NCBI GenBank assembly: GCA_022702705.1
Contig: CM040426.1
Span: forward strand, 75,661,306-75,725,305
Origin: Papilionanthe hookeriana x Papilionanthe teres
Lineage: Eukaryota > Streptophyta > Magnoliopsida > Asparagales > Orchidaceae
Direction of reading: 5' to 3'
DNA length: 64,000 bases
In this document: piece after piece, positions 23,461 through 35,879 of the stretch
Layout: each line of letters begins with the position of its first letter
Position numbering within the stretch: the first letter of the stretch is position 1
Made by a program: the position numbers and the translations under genes
The notes under the pieces: model-generated
The model's input: the letters and a program-made list of their open reading frames with translations, nothing else
The model's database searches: none
Told to the model about the DNA's origin: nothing

Positions 23461-23697
23461 GGGAAAAAGCTTGCGTACGTCAACCGTATCTAGAGATGCG
23501 TACGTAAAAAAGTACACGTGGGTTACAAGCGTGTTATAACCTCCTTGTACCTCCCGTGTAACTCATTTGTAACCGGCGCTTCTATTTCATCCATTTGTAC
23601 ACGGGATGTACAAGAGGGTTATAACATGCTTGTAACCCCCGTGTACTTTATTACATACGCATCTCTAGGTACGGTTGACACACACAATTTTTTTCCC
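23461..23697. mobile_element. Hairpin MITE with perfect 8-bp duplication
   Basis: The element (237 bp) starts GGGAAAAAGC and ends TTTTTTCCC and is almost entirely a long inverted repeat. Left-arm blocks (gtcaaccgtatctagagatgcgta, gtacacgtgggttacaagc, gttataacc) recur in reverse complement on the right, around a central loop at about 23565-23600. The 8-bp TTATGTAA flanks it perfectly (23453-23460 and 23698-23705). An 8-bp duplication fits the hAT superfamily. The transcript would form a near-complete stem of about 100 bp. Confidence 0.88.
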
Positions 23698-23705
23698 TTA
23701 TGTAA

Positions 23706-25354
23706 GTGAGAGAAGTGTTATTGTTCTGGAGTGTTCAAAGGGTAGAGATGCTCGAGGGTGATATAAATTTTCTTCATAGTAGATTTCTTCTTGTGACGTG
23801 ACTCCAACACTTTTTCCATTTTCGGATTTTTCAACTTAAATTTAGCGTTTCTTGTATTTTCTTGCGTTGTGCACTTTCGTTCAAAATTTTTTTACGGATA
23901 TCCCGAGTCGGTTTATGCAATTTATATCTCCCAACAAACATTAGTGAATCTAACATGTTAAAACTTGATTTATATCATGACCTTCTAAATCCTTTAAAAA
24001 ATAAATCTAAGAAAATACAAATTCTTGCCGTCAAGGGAGAAGAAATAATATCATATCCTAAGAAATATAAAATTCTTCTCATTCTTTGTTTTACATGTAT
24101 CTAAATTATAATGCACGTCAAAATCTTTCTTATCAGTAAGGAATCTAAGCAAAATAAAATCCTTGCCGTCACACCGAACCCTTCATGTCTCTTCCACTCC
24201 TCCCTTTCACAGCTTTGTCACTATTGCCATTGTCATATTCGAGAATAGCTGCCACATCGCCTGCTCACTTACTGTTAGGACTGTGAGTTTAGCTTGAAAG
24301 ACTCTGAATCTCTCGAAAAGTAAAAAGGAATGTTGGCTCGGATCGAAATAAATGAGCAGAGCTACGAGTCAAAAATTTAGATCAAGAAATTAGATCCTTA
24401 ACAGTCCTAGTGATGTTAGGGCTGTGACTTTAACAAATTTAGCTCGAAGATTGTTAATCACTCAAAAATTAATTTTAACTTTGACTTGAATCGAGATCAG
24501 ATCAAAATAAATGAGCCGAACTACGAGCCAAAATTTTGTGCCTAACTTTTTTCGAGCTGATTTTGAACCGACTACAACTCGGTTCAAAAATCAGATCATT
24601 CGCAAGAACTTTTTGCTCTCCATGCATTTTTACTTTTCCTTCTTGTATGTATGCTCTTGTTTGTGGTTGCATCCTTACCTTGCACTTACCAAAGCTCATG
24701 TGTGCATCATATATTCTATCCCAAAGCTTGTTCTTTCTAATGATCATTGATCTCTATGACTAAAACTTAGTTCTATTTTATGTATCCTTCTCTCCTTACA
24801 ATATAATTGCACTACCATCAAATTAATAGTACCAACTATGTATTGTGGTTAAAGGAATGAATGATGAAAAATTTTGCCTTGCCATGTTGCATTGCAAGTA
24901 GTGTGAACAATCAAAATCAATCTTTTTCAAGAGCTAATTCCTAATGGAGTTCCTTTAGCTTTATTTTTGAACTTTTATACAATTTCTTATCTTGAATCAC
25001 TAAAGGTAGGGTATCACATTCTTGAGCTTGATACAACATAGGTATTTGATCTATTCCAAGAACTTATATCAGAGTAAAATGATTCTCTTTCAAGTTTGCT
25101 TTAAGCCCTAATCACTCATTTTTTTTATATTTATTTCATTCTACTCTATCTATTGTGGTCAAGCATGCATTTGATTTTGGATGGTTATTAGTTCATAACT
25201 TGATAGGCATACATTTTTTTTTCTTTCTCATCTTTATATTGGATGGATCATTATTTGGTTAATTTGATTAGGATTCTTTTAAAGCTTTAAATAATAAATT
25301 ACAAACCTACTTATGAGTTTCCTTTAACATGTTAGATTAGTTAAGTGGCATTTA
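23706..25354. other. Unassigned AT-rich spacer
   Basis: Overlapping frames at 24502-24763 on both strands are shadows without a recognisable family. Short repeated phrases (gaaataaatgagc near 24345 and 24505, with cgagcc-like words) suggest decayed repeats. No gene is seen. Confidence 0.4.
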
Positions 25355-25637
25355 GGGCCTATTTGGTGCAGCTTATTTGGTGTTTTAGCGTTTTGAAAAC
25401 GTATCTGTCCTGTTTGGATAAAGTGGGTTTTGGCAGCTTATGTGTTTTCAAAACGCTGAAAACAGCATTTTCACACCCCACCTACCTAGGTGCGGTGGGT
25501 GTTTTTTGGTTGCAGTCTGGCTTTTCCAAAAAAAATAAAAATTTGTAATAGCCACCGTTTCTAGCTTATCAACAGATTACTTTTAATCAGATTATCAGCA
25601 GATTATTCAATAAGCTGCAACTGCCTCAAACATACCC
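25355..25637. mobile_element. PIF/Harbinger-like MITE with TTA duplication
   Basis: The left end gggcctatttggtgcagctt and the right end aagctgcaactgcctcaaac plus ataccc are inverted copies. Perfect tta flanks lie at 25352-25354 and 25638-25640. Length is 283 bp. The interior shares gttttcaaaacgc words with the copy at 18405. Confidence 0.75.
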
Positions 25638-26489
25638 TTAGTCTCAAAATTATAATATGGGGGATCTCCCCCTTTTCTATATCTCTATAAATCTTCATTG
25701 GCAACACACCTTAAGGTTATATAATATAAGAGGTGTTTGCCTATTCTTACAAAAATCTAGTTATTTATGAGAGGTGTTGGAGAAATTTCTAAACTAATTC
25801 TCATACACTAGAGGAGAATCATAAATATTGGTTGAAATATCTGCTGATGATTTCAGCCGGTAATTTATCGGCTGAAGGAATGACTGAAAATTCAGTTGCA
25901 ATTATATATCACCTAAAAACTCGGCTGAATTTTCTACTATTTACTACTTTACTTAAAAACAGTTGATTTGCAGTTGAAAATTTAGCCGCTAATCAGCTAA
26001 CCCGTTATAAACCCTATCCGAGCTACGAGATCCTCATTTCATTTTCTTCCAAATTTTCACTTAGGTTTGCTCGAGGTCTCAGAAATCTCAGTGACACACA
26101 GTAGTATTCCACATACGATGATGATTCTAAAGCTCGTGGTTACATCTTGGTGATGCCTGATGATATTTCTGCTCCGACAATCTATGGTTGACGAAGGTAA
26201 TATAATTTTGTCTGCATTTATTTCATATTTTTCTAGCATTTAGTGGTGAGTTTTTGGAAGTAAATGTTGAGCTCTTGATTTATATGAATAACCATTCATT
26301 TCTAAAGAAAATCAATTCATAAGATGTACATATATGCCACTAAATTCCTATTTATATTTATGAGAACTTACATATGAATGAAATGGTGCATTCCACTTCT
26401 TGAAAGTTAAAATCAAGATATTTTCATTTTATATGAAATTTCTGATGGTATGAATGTAAAAAAAGTATATATATATTGTCGTGAGATAT
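25638..26489. other. Unassigned spacer
   Basis: No gene is recognised. The part 26376-26470 resembles 27955-28040 (tggtgcattccacttcttga against ggtgtatttcacttcttaaa), an older dispersed repeat. Confidence 0.4.
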
Positions 26490-26900
26490 GTACTCCCTGT
26501 CATAGAAATGAAACGCAAAGAACCCGAGCAAACACAAATCGTTTACGTGGTTCGATCCAACTGGATCTACGTCCACGGGAGGGAATCAATCAAATAGTTC
26601 ACTAAGGCAAAAGAAATGGAGAATACATGACTTTATACGTAGAGATGAGCCCTCATCTTCCTTCTATACCTCCCTCTCAGAGACACCTTGATACAAGCGC
26701 TTAAGATGCTTCTCCTCCTCTCAACTTCTGCACTATTCTCTCCTCATTTGTGATAGCTTAAGACTTCTTCCCTTGCTATCCTAAGTCTCACACCCTCTCT
26801 ATTTATACAAAGCAAGAGAGTGGTAGGTTGGAGGTAGGTGAGCGGTAGGTGAGTGGTACCACATCTCAATTGACTTAATTACTAAAGTGTAATTTTACCT
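26490..26900 (-). repeat. Probable solo copia-type LTR
   Basis: Read on the minus strand: a TATAAATAGAGAGG box (about 26809-26796), a leader with ctcatctctacg, then ttgattccctcccgtggacg and gatcgaaccacgtaaacg. This is the promoter and 3'-end layout typical of plant copia LTRs. No internal coding region or second copy is seen, so a solo LTR is likely. Confidence 0.5.
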
Positions 26901-27355
26901 TAGTTCATTAATTGAGAGTCAAAATAACATATATATTTAAGATTTTTTAAAGATGTAAATGTATACCAATAAATTTTTATTTACCGCACAATTAACATCG
27001 ACAAAAGCAATTTAAGCACTCATGAATACTTAGAAAAAGAAGAATGAAATGGACGGAATATTATCCTAATTGTGTGGCTAACGGTGAAGAATGGGATTAA
27101 TGTTAACATGCAATAAATTTTAATATATGCACATAGTAAACTGAGAAATGGACCCCTGCTTTATTATTGCTTCGAAGAAGAGAGGATGTCGCATTCTTCC
27201 TTTTCTTATTATTTTCTTATGTTGATAAATTTAATTTAGAATTGTAATATTTGTCCTAAGTAGGGAAAGCAAAGAAGCATTAATAAACATAACCATAATC
27301 GTACGGAAGGATGGTCAAATATTAGGAAATGGAGAATCATATGATAAAATATATA

Positions 27356-27357
27356 CT

Positions 27358-27447
<90 letters not shown>
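27356..27447. repeat. Compound CT/TA microsatellite
   Basis: (CT)n at 27356-27374 passes directly into (TA)n to about 27447. Confidence 0.95.
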
Positions 27448-27450
<3 letters not shown>

Positions 27451-27486
27451 ATTGTATTTACATGCATATGTATCTCCTTACCTATA

Positions 27487-27640
27487 GGGGTGTAAACGAG
27501 CCGAATACGAGCGAGCCTAGGCTCGGTTCGTGTTCGGCTCGTTTATATTTCGAGCGAAAGTGTGTTCATGTTTGGCTCGTTTGCGCATATGGCTCGAACA
27601 CTGAACTCGTTCACGAACAAAAAGTTGTTTTGACAACTCT
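27487..27640. mobile_element. Short MITE rich in cgagccgaacacgag, copy 1
   Basis: It starts ggggtgtaaacgagccgaa and ends gttgttttgacaactct, which are degenerate inverted copies. The interior consists of gctcgtttat/cgaacacg words in both orientations. It is related to the elements at 27855-27956, 28915-29450 and 60809-61018. Confidence 0.55.
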
Positions 27641-27801
27641 AATCGTGTAACCATAAGATGTTAAGGATTGGGGCAAGATTTAAGAATTATTATTTACACT
27701 AAAATATCATTTGAATCTAATTTAATAATTTTTATTCTATTTACTTAATTAATAATTTTAATTGATTATAACTCTTAACTTTTTAAAAAATACTGCTCAT
27801 C

Positions 27802-27838
27802 ATGTGTGTGTGTGTGCGCGCGCGCGCGCGCGCGTGCA
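27802..27838. repeat. GT/GC alternating tract
   Basis: (TG)n passes directly into (CG)n, about 36 bases of perfect purine-pyrimidine alternation. The abundance of CpG steps is unusual in this AT-rich neighbourhood. Confidence 0.95.
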
Positions 27839-27854
27839 TATAATTGATGAATAC

Positions 27855-27956
27855 CATTTCGAGCTAAAACGAGCCGAACACGAGCTTCTTCACGAGCCGA
27901 ACACATGCTGTTCGCGAACAACGAGCCGTTTTGACAGCCCTACTTACCTATGCATG
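27855..27956. mobile_element. Right-end fragment of a cgagccgaacacgag MITE
   Basis: It runs from tttcgagctaaaacgagccg to cgttttgacagcccta. The terminus matches that of the complete copies, but the left half is missing or replaced by the GT/GC tract. Confidence 0.5.
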
Positions 27957-28914
27957 AAAAGGTGTATTTCACTTCTTAAAAGTTAAAATGGTGGTATTCT
28001 TTATGTGATAAATGGTTTGGCTGGTGTAAATGAAAATAAGAAAAGTATAGGTGTTAGATATGTAAATACATCTTGATTGGGTGGTATGTACATAAATACC
28101 CTCATTTTTAATATCTTAATATGAAGTAGAAGTTAATTTTGTTATCACTATTCTCATGCCTAAAACCCACCTCAAGTAGTCGTAAACATGATCCGATGTG
28201 CCCACTTCTTTTTTTTTTCTCTACATTTTTATATCATTATTATCATGATGAGTATATATCTCTATCTCTTAGTTGGAGCTGTGAGTTGAGAGTTGAAAAC
28301 ATGTTTATTTTCCTCTAAAAAACGCATGCAATATGTACTACCAACATTTGTATTCTACATGTATTCTTCATTTGTTGGATTCCACTTCCTTCACTTTGTC
28401 ATTACAAAGTGGTCATGCTAGCATTAAGCATCATTTATTCTATTGTTGTGATCTGATCAAGTAAAGAATGAAATATAATTCAAGCCCATTTGCCTTCACA
28501 AGCAACTCCACTTTCTACATGCATTCTTTTGATATAATCACAAGATAATTGAATACTTTCTCTGCACTTCACTATTGTATTGCATTATGGTCAGGCAAGC
28601 ATTGAGACTACCTTTGATTAAGTAGAATATGGTATTTTGCAACCTATTCATTATTATTTTGAGCCACACTCATCATATATTCTACTCTAGAAAATTTTAG
28701 TAGCTTGTGTCAAACTCATTTAAAATTCCTATTCAAAAAGTTTGTCAATTACATGAATTAAAGTTGTGAGACAACTCACCTGAGATTTAATTAATTTCTC
28801 TATTTTAACGTGAAAGTTGAACTTAACATTTCTAACCCTTTATTTAATATGACGTGCCTTTTATAATCAATAAATTCAATTTCATCAAGTCTAGTAGACC
28901 TATAAAAAATGCTC
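27957..28914. other. Unassigned AT-rich spacer
   Basis: At 28045-28100 a phrase (gtgttagatatgtaaata, gtggtatgtac) matches the right end of the MITE at 58478-58715. Otherwise nothing is recognised. Confidence 0.4.
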
Positions 28915-29450
28915 GTTGTTTGCAAACAGCTCGTGAAGTAGCTTGTGGCCGGCTCGTTCGTTAAGTAAACGAGCCAAACACGAACAATTTTTTAAGCCCC
29001 AATTACAAACGAGCCAAACACAAACAACTCTTTGTTCGCTCGTGTTCGGCTCGTTTTAGCTCGAAATAAAAAAAATAATCATATAATTATTTATATAATA
29101 ATTTATTATATATATTATTTATATATTAATATATTATATATATTTATATTTAAGTTTAAATCATAATTGCTTGTGTGGTAACGTGGTTATGCTTCTTGTT
29201 TTCATTCATTTGGTTAAGGTTCAAATCCAGCTCTATGTATATATTTTTTCCAAATAATTTTAACGAGTCAATTTCGAGTTGAACACGAGCCGAACACGAA
29301 CAAGAATATTTAATTCGAGTCGAACACGAACACACCTTTCACGAGCCATTTCGAACACGAGCCGATTTCGAGCTCGAGCCAGTATCGAACGAGCCGAACA
29401 CGAGCCGACCCTGAGCTCGCTCAGGCTCGGCTCGTTGACAACCCTAAAGT
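28915..29450. mobile_element. cgagccgaacacgag MITE, interrupted
   Basis: It starts tgctcgttgtttgcaaacagc and ends ggctcgttgacaacccta, with dense gctcgt/cgagcc words. Between about 29070 and 29255 an unrelated AT-rich insert splits it. The insert has tRNA-like promoter boxes (see next entry). Confidence 0.55.
29160..29255 (+). mobile_element. tRNA-derived SINE candidate inside a MITE
   Basis: A-box-like TGTGGTAACGTGGTTATGC (29174-29192) and B-box-like GGTTCAAATCC (29218-29228) have tRNA-like spacing. The block sits in the insert splitting the MITE above. It ends in a T-rich stretch. Duplicated flanks are not obvious. Confidence 0.42.
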
Positions 29451-29499
29451 CTAGTCCATATAATAAGATGATTACACCCAATTCTTATCTTAATGATGC

Positions 29500-30780
29500 A
29501 TAGGAAACATTGACAAACAAACCCTTCTTGATTTTTTTATTAGATTTAATGTACATTCTAAACTCAACAAACCTTATTCATATCAATCCTAGTGCATATT
29601 CTAGATTTAATGTTTTCGAACTTCTATCATGACTGCATATTTAGATATGTTCTAGTGCGCTCGCTAGACCTAACACCTTTCATGGTCCTTATCTAGTGTG
29701 ATGCGCATTCAAACTCAACATATTAAATTTTTAATTAAGATATATATGCATTTTAGATTCAACATCTTCCAAGTCATATATTACTTATGCATATTTAAGC
29801 TAGTTTTGTAGTTCTTTTATGAAGTACATGTATTCTAAGGCAAATTCGAAACTTAACATATTCATTCTATGTTGAGCCGAATAAACATTGTAAGTTTGAA
29901 CGATATATTTTCGCTCTAATATTATATATGCACATTCAGGCTAGATAAGTTGTACCTTTATAGACTCATTTTTAGTCTGATGTGAATTCCAAACTTCATC
30001 TAAGATTTATCATTCCTAAGCCACATTATAAATTCGGTACCTTTAAGATCTTGTATTGCTTATGTGCATTTAAGATTGACATGTACTCCACTTTAGATTT
30101 TTGTCCGGGTTGAAGTGCATTCTAGGCTTGCATGCCCAACCCTTCCCCAGCTTAATGTATATTCAAGGTTTAATAGATTCATTTCATGTCAATTTCAGTA
30201 CATGCATGAAGGCACTTCCATCTTTTATTTATATCAACATATGTTAAAGTTAATATATTCAATATGTACCTGGTCTAATACAACTTATAAGGTTAATACA
30301 ATCTAGTTCATGTTAATTATAGTGCAACCACCAAAGTTAACACACCCAATTCTTTTTTAATAAAGTGCATATTCTTGTGTTGCTAGTATGGATTATGTCT
30401 TGTGGTGATGTTAGGGTTGCAAAATTCAGTTATTGTAAAAATCTAGTATTAATATTATGGTTGACACATTTAATTCTTGCTAGGACTAATACAAATAATA
30501 TGATAAACATATACAATCTGTATAAGTTTTAATACAACTTATTAGGCTGATATATTCTAGTTCTTATTATTTCTAGGACAAACACTAGTGTTAGCTTATC
30601 CAATTTTTATCAAATTCAATATAAAAATGCTAGAATTGATGCATGCTAGTTTACCTCAGATTTTAGTGCAAAAATTAAGTTTGACAAATCCAATTCCATC
30701 CTATTTAACTCGCACATAATATTTAACATGTCCATTCCCCTGCTCTAATCTTAGAAACATGCCAGTTTGATCATGTATCT
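29500..30780. repeat. Very degenerate tandem-like array
   Basis: The phrase type tgcatattctagattcaac, in variants, recurs at about 29552, 29593, 29632, 29702, 29747, 29786, 29823, 29928, 29981, 30062, 30113 and 30156, mostly 37-53 bp or a multiple apart. It looks like an old minisatellite of about 40-50 bp per unit. No gene is present. Confidence 0.4.
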
Positions 30781-33700
30781 CTTATGCGCTTCAAGTAATC
30801 AATGCCAAGTCACACAACATATCTAATAGCATATCACACATGTTGGATGTCATTTACTAACTTCCCTTTTAGATCTTGAAAGGGTTAACAATCTAATACA
30901 TAGTGTTATGGAGATCTAGATTATTGTCTCGAAATATAAGTCTTCTCTTAATGATTTATCCCTCCATAGCAACCCATCATTCATTCCAAACTTGATGATC
31001 AACTCATTCATTTCATCATCCAAATCACTCACTATGTGAGATTCATAAATATCAATGACACATTTCAATCCTCCATTTATTTGGGAACCTGTCCAATCCT
31101 ATCTAATTCATTGGCAATATAATATATCATTCCAACATCACATTATATGTCAACACACACAAACATAGCCGTTAATGCATATGCAAAACTTCAACACATG
31201 CATGACTTATCGACATTGACACGACTATTGCACACATTCACATCATGTTTGTCTCAAACTCAGTAGCTCGTCCATCAAATAATCATCATAATCTAGTCAA
31301 GCTGCCTGGTTGTCTTGTCTTATGTATCTAGACTAAATGAGAGGATCAAATCCTTCTAAATTCACCTTTTGCATCCCCTTCCATGCTCTATCCATTCAAT
31401 TACTCCATAACTTGTCATTTATGTCAGCACCATTCAAGAATCATGCTAATATGCCTTTTATTCTTGCTTTGCATGTTATCTTTCTCTCCATATCACATGA
31501 ATTTCTTTAGAAGCCCACAATATCTATGGGCTTTTATCATCTAATTGTTTTGTTTGTTTATAAATTTCTTAAAATAAAGTTTGCATTATCTTACAAGTTA
31601 CTAGATTTTTTTTTCCCATAAACATGATCAATAAGGAATTTTATCGTGCATTATCAACCCTAAAAGATAAAGTTTTTTTTTTCATTGTCATATTCAATCA
31701 ATTAATAATATTATGTCAAAAAATAAATTAAATGTTAGAATATAAAATTATTAATTTTTCCATGAAAGAATAATAAATTTAATGATCTATATACAATTTG
31801 AATATATTTAAATTATTTTTAAAAAAATACAAATCTTACAATAATAATGAAAATTCTACTGATTTATTTTACTATTTATCATATATAATTCTGCCATATA
31901 TAAAAGAGTTTTCGAGGTACCAATTTAAGAATATTTAAATTTTAAATAATTAACTTTCCGAAGATATTTTCCGACCCCCATTATACCCAAGTTCTAAGAA
32001 AAATTCCAAATTATTATTATTATCATTACTATTTTTTTATTTATTATTATTACTATCGTTAAGGATAGTTAAAATTTAACTTAAATTCAGCAAAAGAAAA
32101 CTAGATGAATTAATTTCATCAAAATAGCACTTAAACTGATTTAATTAATTCGCTAGCCTACTCATACCTAATGAACTTTATTTTACTGGATATTATGTTA
32201 ACGTAACTTTGACCTTCTATATTCCAATTCTCAAACAAGATCAAGTCCTAAAAGCTCGCTTTCCTCCTAAAATTAAAGCTGCCATGTGACACTTATAAAA
32301 ATTCTGAATTTCCTCAGCATTAATATGTTAACAAGCAGAGATAATTAATTTGTGCATCTCGACGAGAGGAATTCAATGAGTCCGTAATCTCTCAATTATG
32401 CGCTAAATGAATGATCTTTGATTAAAGGAATCAACACGGATCATCTGATGGAGCGCCATAAGATTTTAGCTAAATCTACTAAAATGTCTCTCCCAAAATT
32501 ACATTAAAAAGGATGTCATTTTTTAAAGAGATGAGCGAAACCTAAGTGTTATGTCTACGATCTAAATAAAGCTTGAAGCTAACGATCGCTAGCAACAACC
32601 AACAAACCATTAATGTCTACTCATTGCCATTAATGTTAAATTGTTGTCACGCAGCCGGCACCATCGTCAGACCACATCACTTGGTGTACATCACTGTCGA
32701 TGGACAACCATCACAAAGCTACCATCACTATCGTTAAACGGTCGTCACTCAACTATCGCCTCAATCACATTTGTAACATCTAATGCCTTTTATCGTTATG
32801 TCTTCTTTTTTTACTCGTAAAGGCCAAGATCGCATTAAGTTTTATTTTATTCTTGGGGAATTTATCTATGTATTTGATGAGCTTGCTCGACTCTTTATCA
32901 AGTATGTTATTTAAAACTAAAAATACATTAACACGAATGAGAGTCGTCTCTAGAGATTTTCCTCTAAGGCTCAAAAAATTTCAAGATTATATCATGAATT
33001 ATTACAAAAAGTTTATTTTTGGAGGGCTCCATCTTGGGCATTTTATTCACTGCTAATACTGGATACAATCCACTCATATGTCGATCTCATTCAATGTGTA
33101 CAAGCATGGACCCCTGCCAATGAGGCTATCAATGCACGCATAAAATAATTTGAATAAATATTTGAAAAATGTAAGTATACCCTTGCAAGCATTTTACAAA
33201 TATTCCAATAAACAAAGCACAAATAAATATATTATTCTTTCCAAAATCACATAAGCCAACTAATCATGTGCCATTAAACACATACAAAAGCTAATGTTTT
33301 GATGAAGATCTAAAATTGTGAACATCTTCAGTGGTCATGCTCACTAAAAAAATCAAAATAGTGTGGATTGATCTCAAATTGTCACTTCCAAAATTAAAAT
33401 GGGCACTCGACAGAAAGTTGTAGCCACATAAAAGAATAAATTAAATATTTGATATGTCAATGCCACCTAGATTGTCACTTACAAGAATAACATATTAGGA
33501 GATCATGAGATTCATCACAAATAAATTATTGGATCGATTCAATAAGAATTAAAACTACAACATATTTACCTCTAAAGGAGATAATATGCTTTTATATACG
33601 GACAATCGTATCAATACAATATGCCGTAACATATTTCTTGAGAGAATTTATTTTTTTTTTATTTGGACACAATGATCTACCTTCGTGTAAGTTTTTATTA

Positions 33701-34004
33701 TCAATGATTTTTTTTAATAATATTTCTTACAAAACCCTTAAAAGGACAAACAAGAGGAAGCCTTTATAGAAAGCTAATAGTGGACATGGACCTCACTAAA
33801 ATGAATCAATAAGGGCAACTGATAGATAAGATCTCTATTCATACACTTGGAAGGTATTTCCATGAGGAAGTCTTTATGGAAAGTTAGTAGTGGACATGAC
33901 TATCACTAGAAATACTTTATAAGAGCGAATGGTTAATATGATCTCCCCTCAAAAAATTAAACGAATAAATGACTTAAGATATAATAAAAATATTAGAATA
34001 TTAT
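30781..34004. other. Unassigned AT-rich region
   Basis: No gene is found. At 32640-32760 a GC-richer patch of cgtcac/catcgtc words resembles, in reverse orientation, the GTGGTCGACGA part of the LTR-like fragment at 16235, and may be another copy. The part 31560-32160 is strongly AT-rich with ttattattattac runs. Confidence 0.4.
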
Positions 34005-34330
34005 AAGCTTCATAATGTATATATACACTCACAAATCTTGAAAACCTAAAGTCTAAAAGGATATATGTACACTCAAAAATTTTATAGCATTAAAAGCCTT
34101 GGAAGGTATATGGACATTAAAAATCCTAGAATATTATAAGCATTAGAAGATACAAGTACATTAAGAATATAAGAAAATTATAAACCTCAAATGTTACATG
34201 TATACCTAAAAATCTTAGAAGACTATACATCTCGAAAGGTATACATTCATTAACAAATCTCAAAAGGCTAAAAATTTTAGTAGGTATAAATACACTCAGA
34301 AAAAAACTTCTAAGGTAAAAGCCTTAAAAC
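34005..34330 (+). repeat. 44-bp minisatellite, about 7 diverged units
   Basis: Successive units of 43-48 bp carry the pattern (g)gtatatatacactcaaaaatctta...aaagcc. Unit anchors (tatatacac, tatgtacac, tatggacat, caagtacat, catgtatac, tatacattc, tataaatac) are evenly spaced. There is no coding frame. Confidence 0.7.
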
Positions 34331-35879
34331 AAATAAGTTTCTTTTAACTAAATTATTGTTTTATATTTTTTGTAGACATAAATCTCAAAAATAATTGAAA
34401 TAGCTATGTTCCCACTAAAGGGAAATATCTAATTATAATATATTAAATGTGAAGCAAAATATACCTTAAATACATATAATGACTTAATCTTCTCTATGGA
34501 CAATCTTTGCAAAATTAAAAGACTCTTACATTAAGTTTAAGATTCCATCAATTACTAGCATTTTATTCAATATCTTGAGTTTCAGTTAAGCTCATTCATT
34601 TATAAAAAGGCTAATTTTAAAGTAATATATAAAGCTACTAAATCTACATGAATCAACATACTCCACAACAATATATTCCAAACTCTTTTAGATCTTCTAT
34701 AGCATTCAAATTAACATAATAACTTTGAACTTCATTGTAACTTATTTCTTCTTTAAATTCACAATAATAATAACACATTGCCCTCTGCTACATCTCGTCT
34801 ATAATAGCATTAGGGCTAATTGATGGAGGAGGTGTCATTTTGATGATATTAAGTACTGATATGGATATTTCGTGCTAGGACTAAAGACGTGATCTGGAGA
34901 TTTTCATGAATTATCAACAAAAAAAAGGAGAGAATGCTTGCAACAATACCAAAATTAGTATATATTAGGTTAGTTTAAGCTGATTTAAAATATCTCTTTT
35001 GAGAAAGTGGCTTGAGATTGGGTAAATGGCTGGAAATTATTATTAGTGATGAGCTTAGGATGTGTACCTATGATATAGGTTAGATGTGTAGTTTTGGATG
35101 GTTTTGCAATGGTTTTGAGTGTTAGAGAACAAGATTAGGCCTTAATATGCCCTAGTTTGGTTAAGAGCTATGAAGAGGTTTAAAATGATTGTGAGGTTTT
35201 GGTTGTTGGTTATTGATATTAAAAGATGTTTTGGATGTAGACGAGGAGTGGTTAAAATTTTAGAGTAAGTGTTATGGAGGGATAATGGATAATTTAAAAG
35301 TAAAGATAAGATAAATGCCTAATGTCACTAAAAAAAGATAGCACTTGAAGCCCCCAAGCACCAAGTAATAAGAGAGATATTCTCACTCAAATATTTCATT
35401 CAAAAACTGATTTACATTATTACATATCAATCGTATTTATAGGGATTACAAAGACAATAAGTAAAAAAAAATGATAAAAATTTGAATGGAATGATAGATG
35501 ACCATTAATGAAGGAAGGTGCTAACCAACTTTCTAATTTATTATTTTTTATGACTAACCATAAAAGCCTTCAAATTTGAAAATTCAAACTTTCTAGAAAC
35601 AAAAATTGAACTATAAATAAATAAATACAAATTCAAATATTTATTTTTGTATTTGATGGGCTTTGAATAAGCTCTTAATTGTGCACTTTCTTGAGCTCTT
35701 ATTTGGGCTCTTGTAAGTATACACTTAACTTCATTTGCTTGAGAGTTTGAATGTGTTTTAACCTTCACTTAATTCTTATAATTTCTTCTTCATTGTTTAC
35801 CATCTCGTTGAACTACTTATTTTTTCTCCAACAAATATGATCTATATTTATATAAATAATCTTACAATGTTTTGCATCA
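34331..35879. other. Unassigned; possible LTR fragment at 35340-35830
   Basis: No host gene is found. On the minus strand 35830-35340 reads TTGTTGGAGAAAAAATAAG, later agcttattcaaag and ttgggggcttcaagtgc, which has the feel of a retroelement LTR. I find no second copy or PBS. Confidence 0.3.

Noticed and set aside
23518..23709. 63-codon frame
   Set aside because: It lies inside the hairpin MITE and mirrors its inverted repeat.
29260..29503. Frames on both strands rich in Arg, Thr and Ser
   Set aside because: They come from the cgagccgaacacgag words of a MITE.
31560..33100. CRISPR-like or phage-like repeats
   Set aside because: No regular spacer-repeat structure; the repeated words are AT-rich low complexity in a plant genome.
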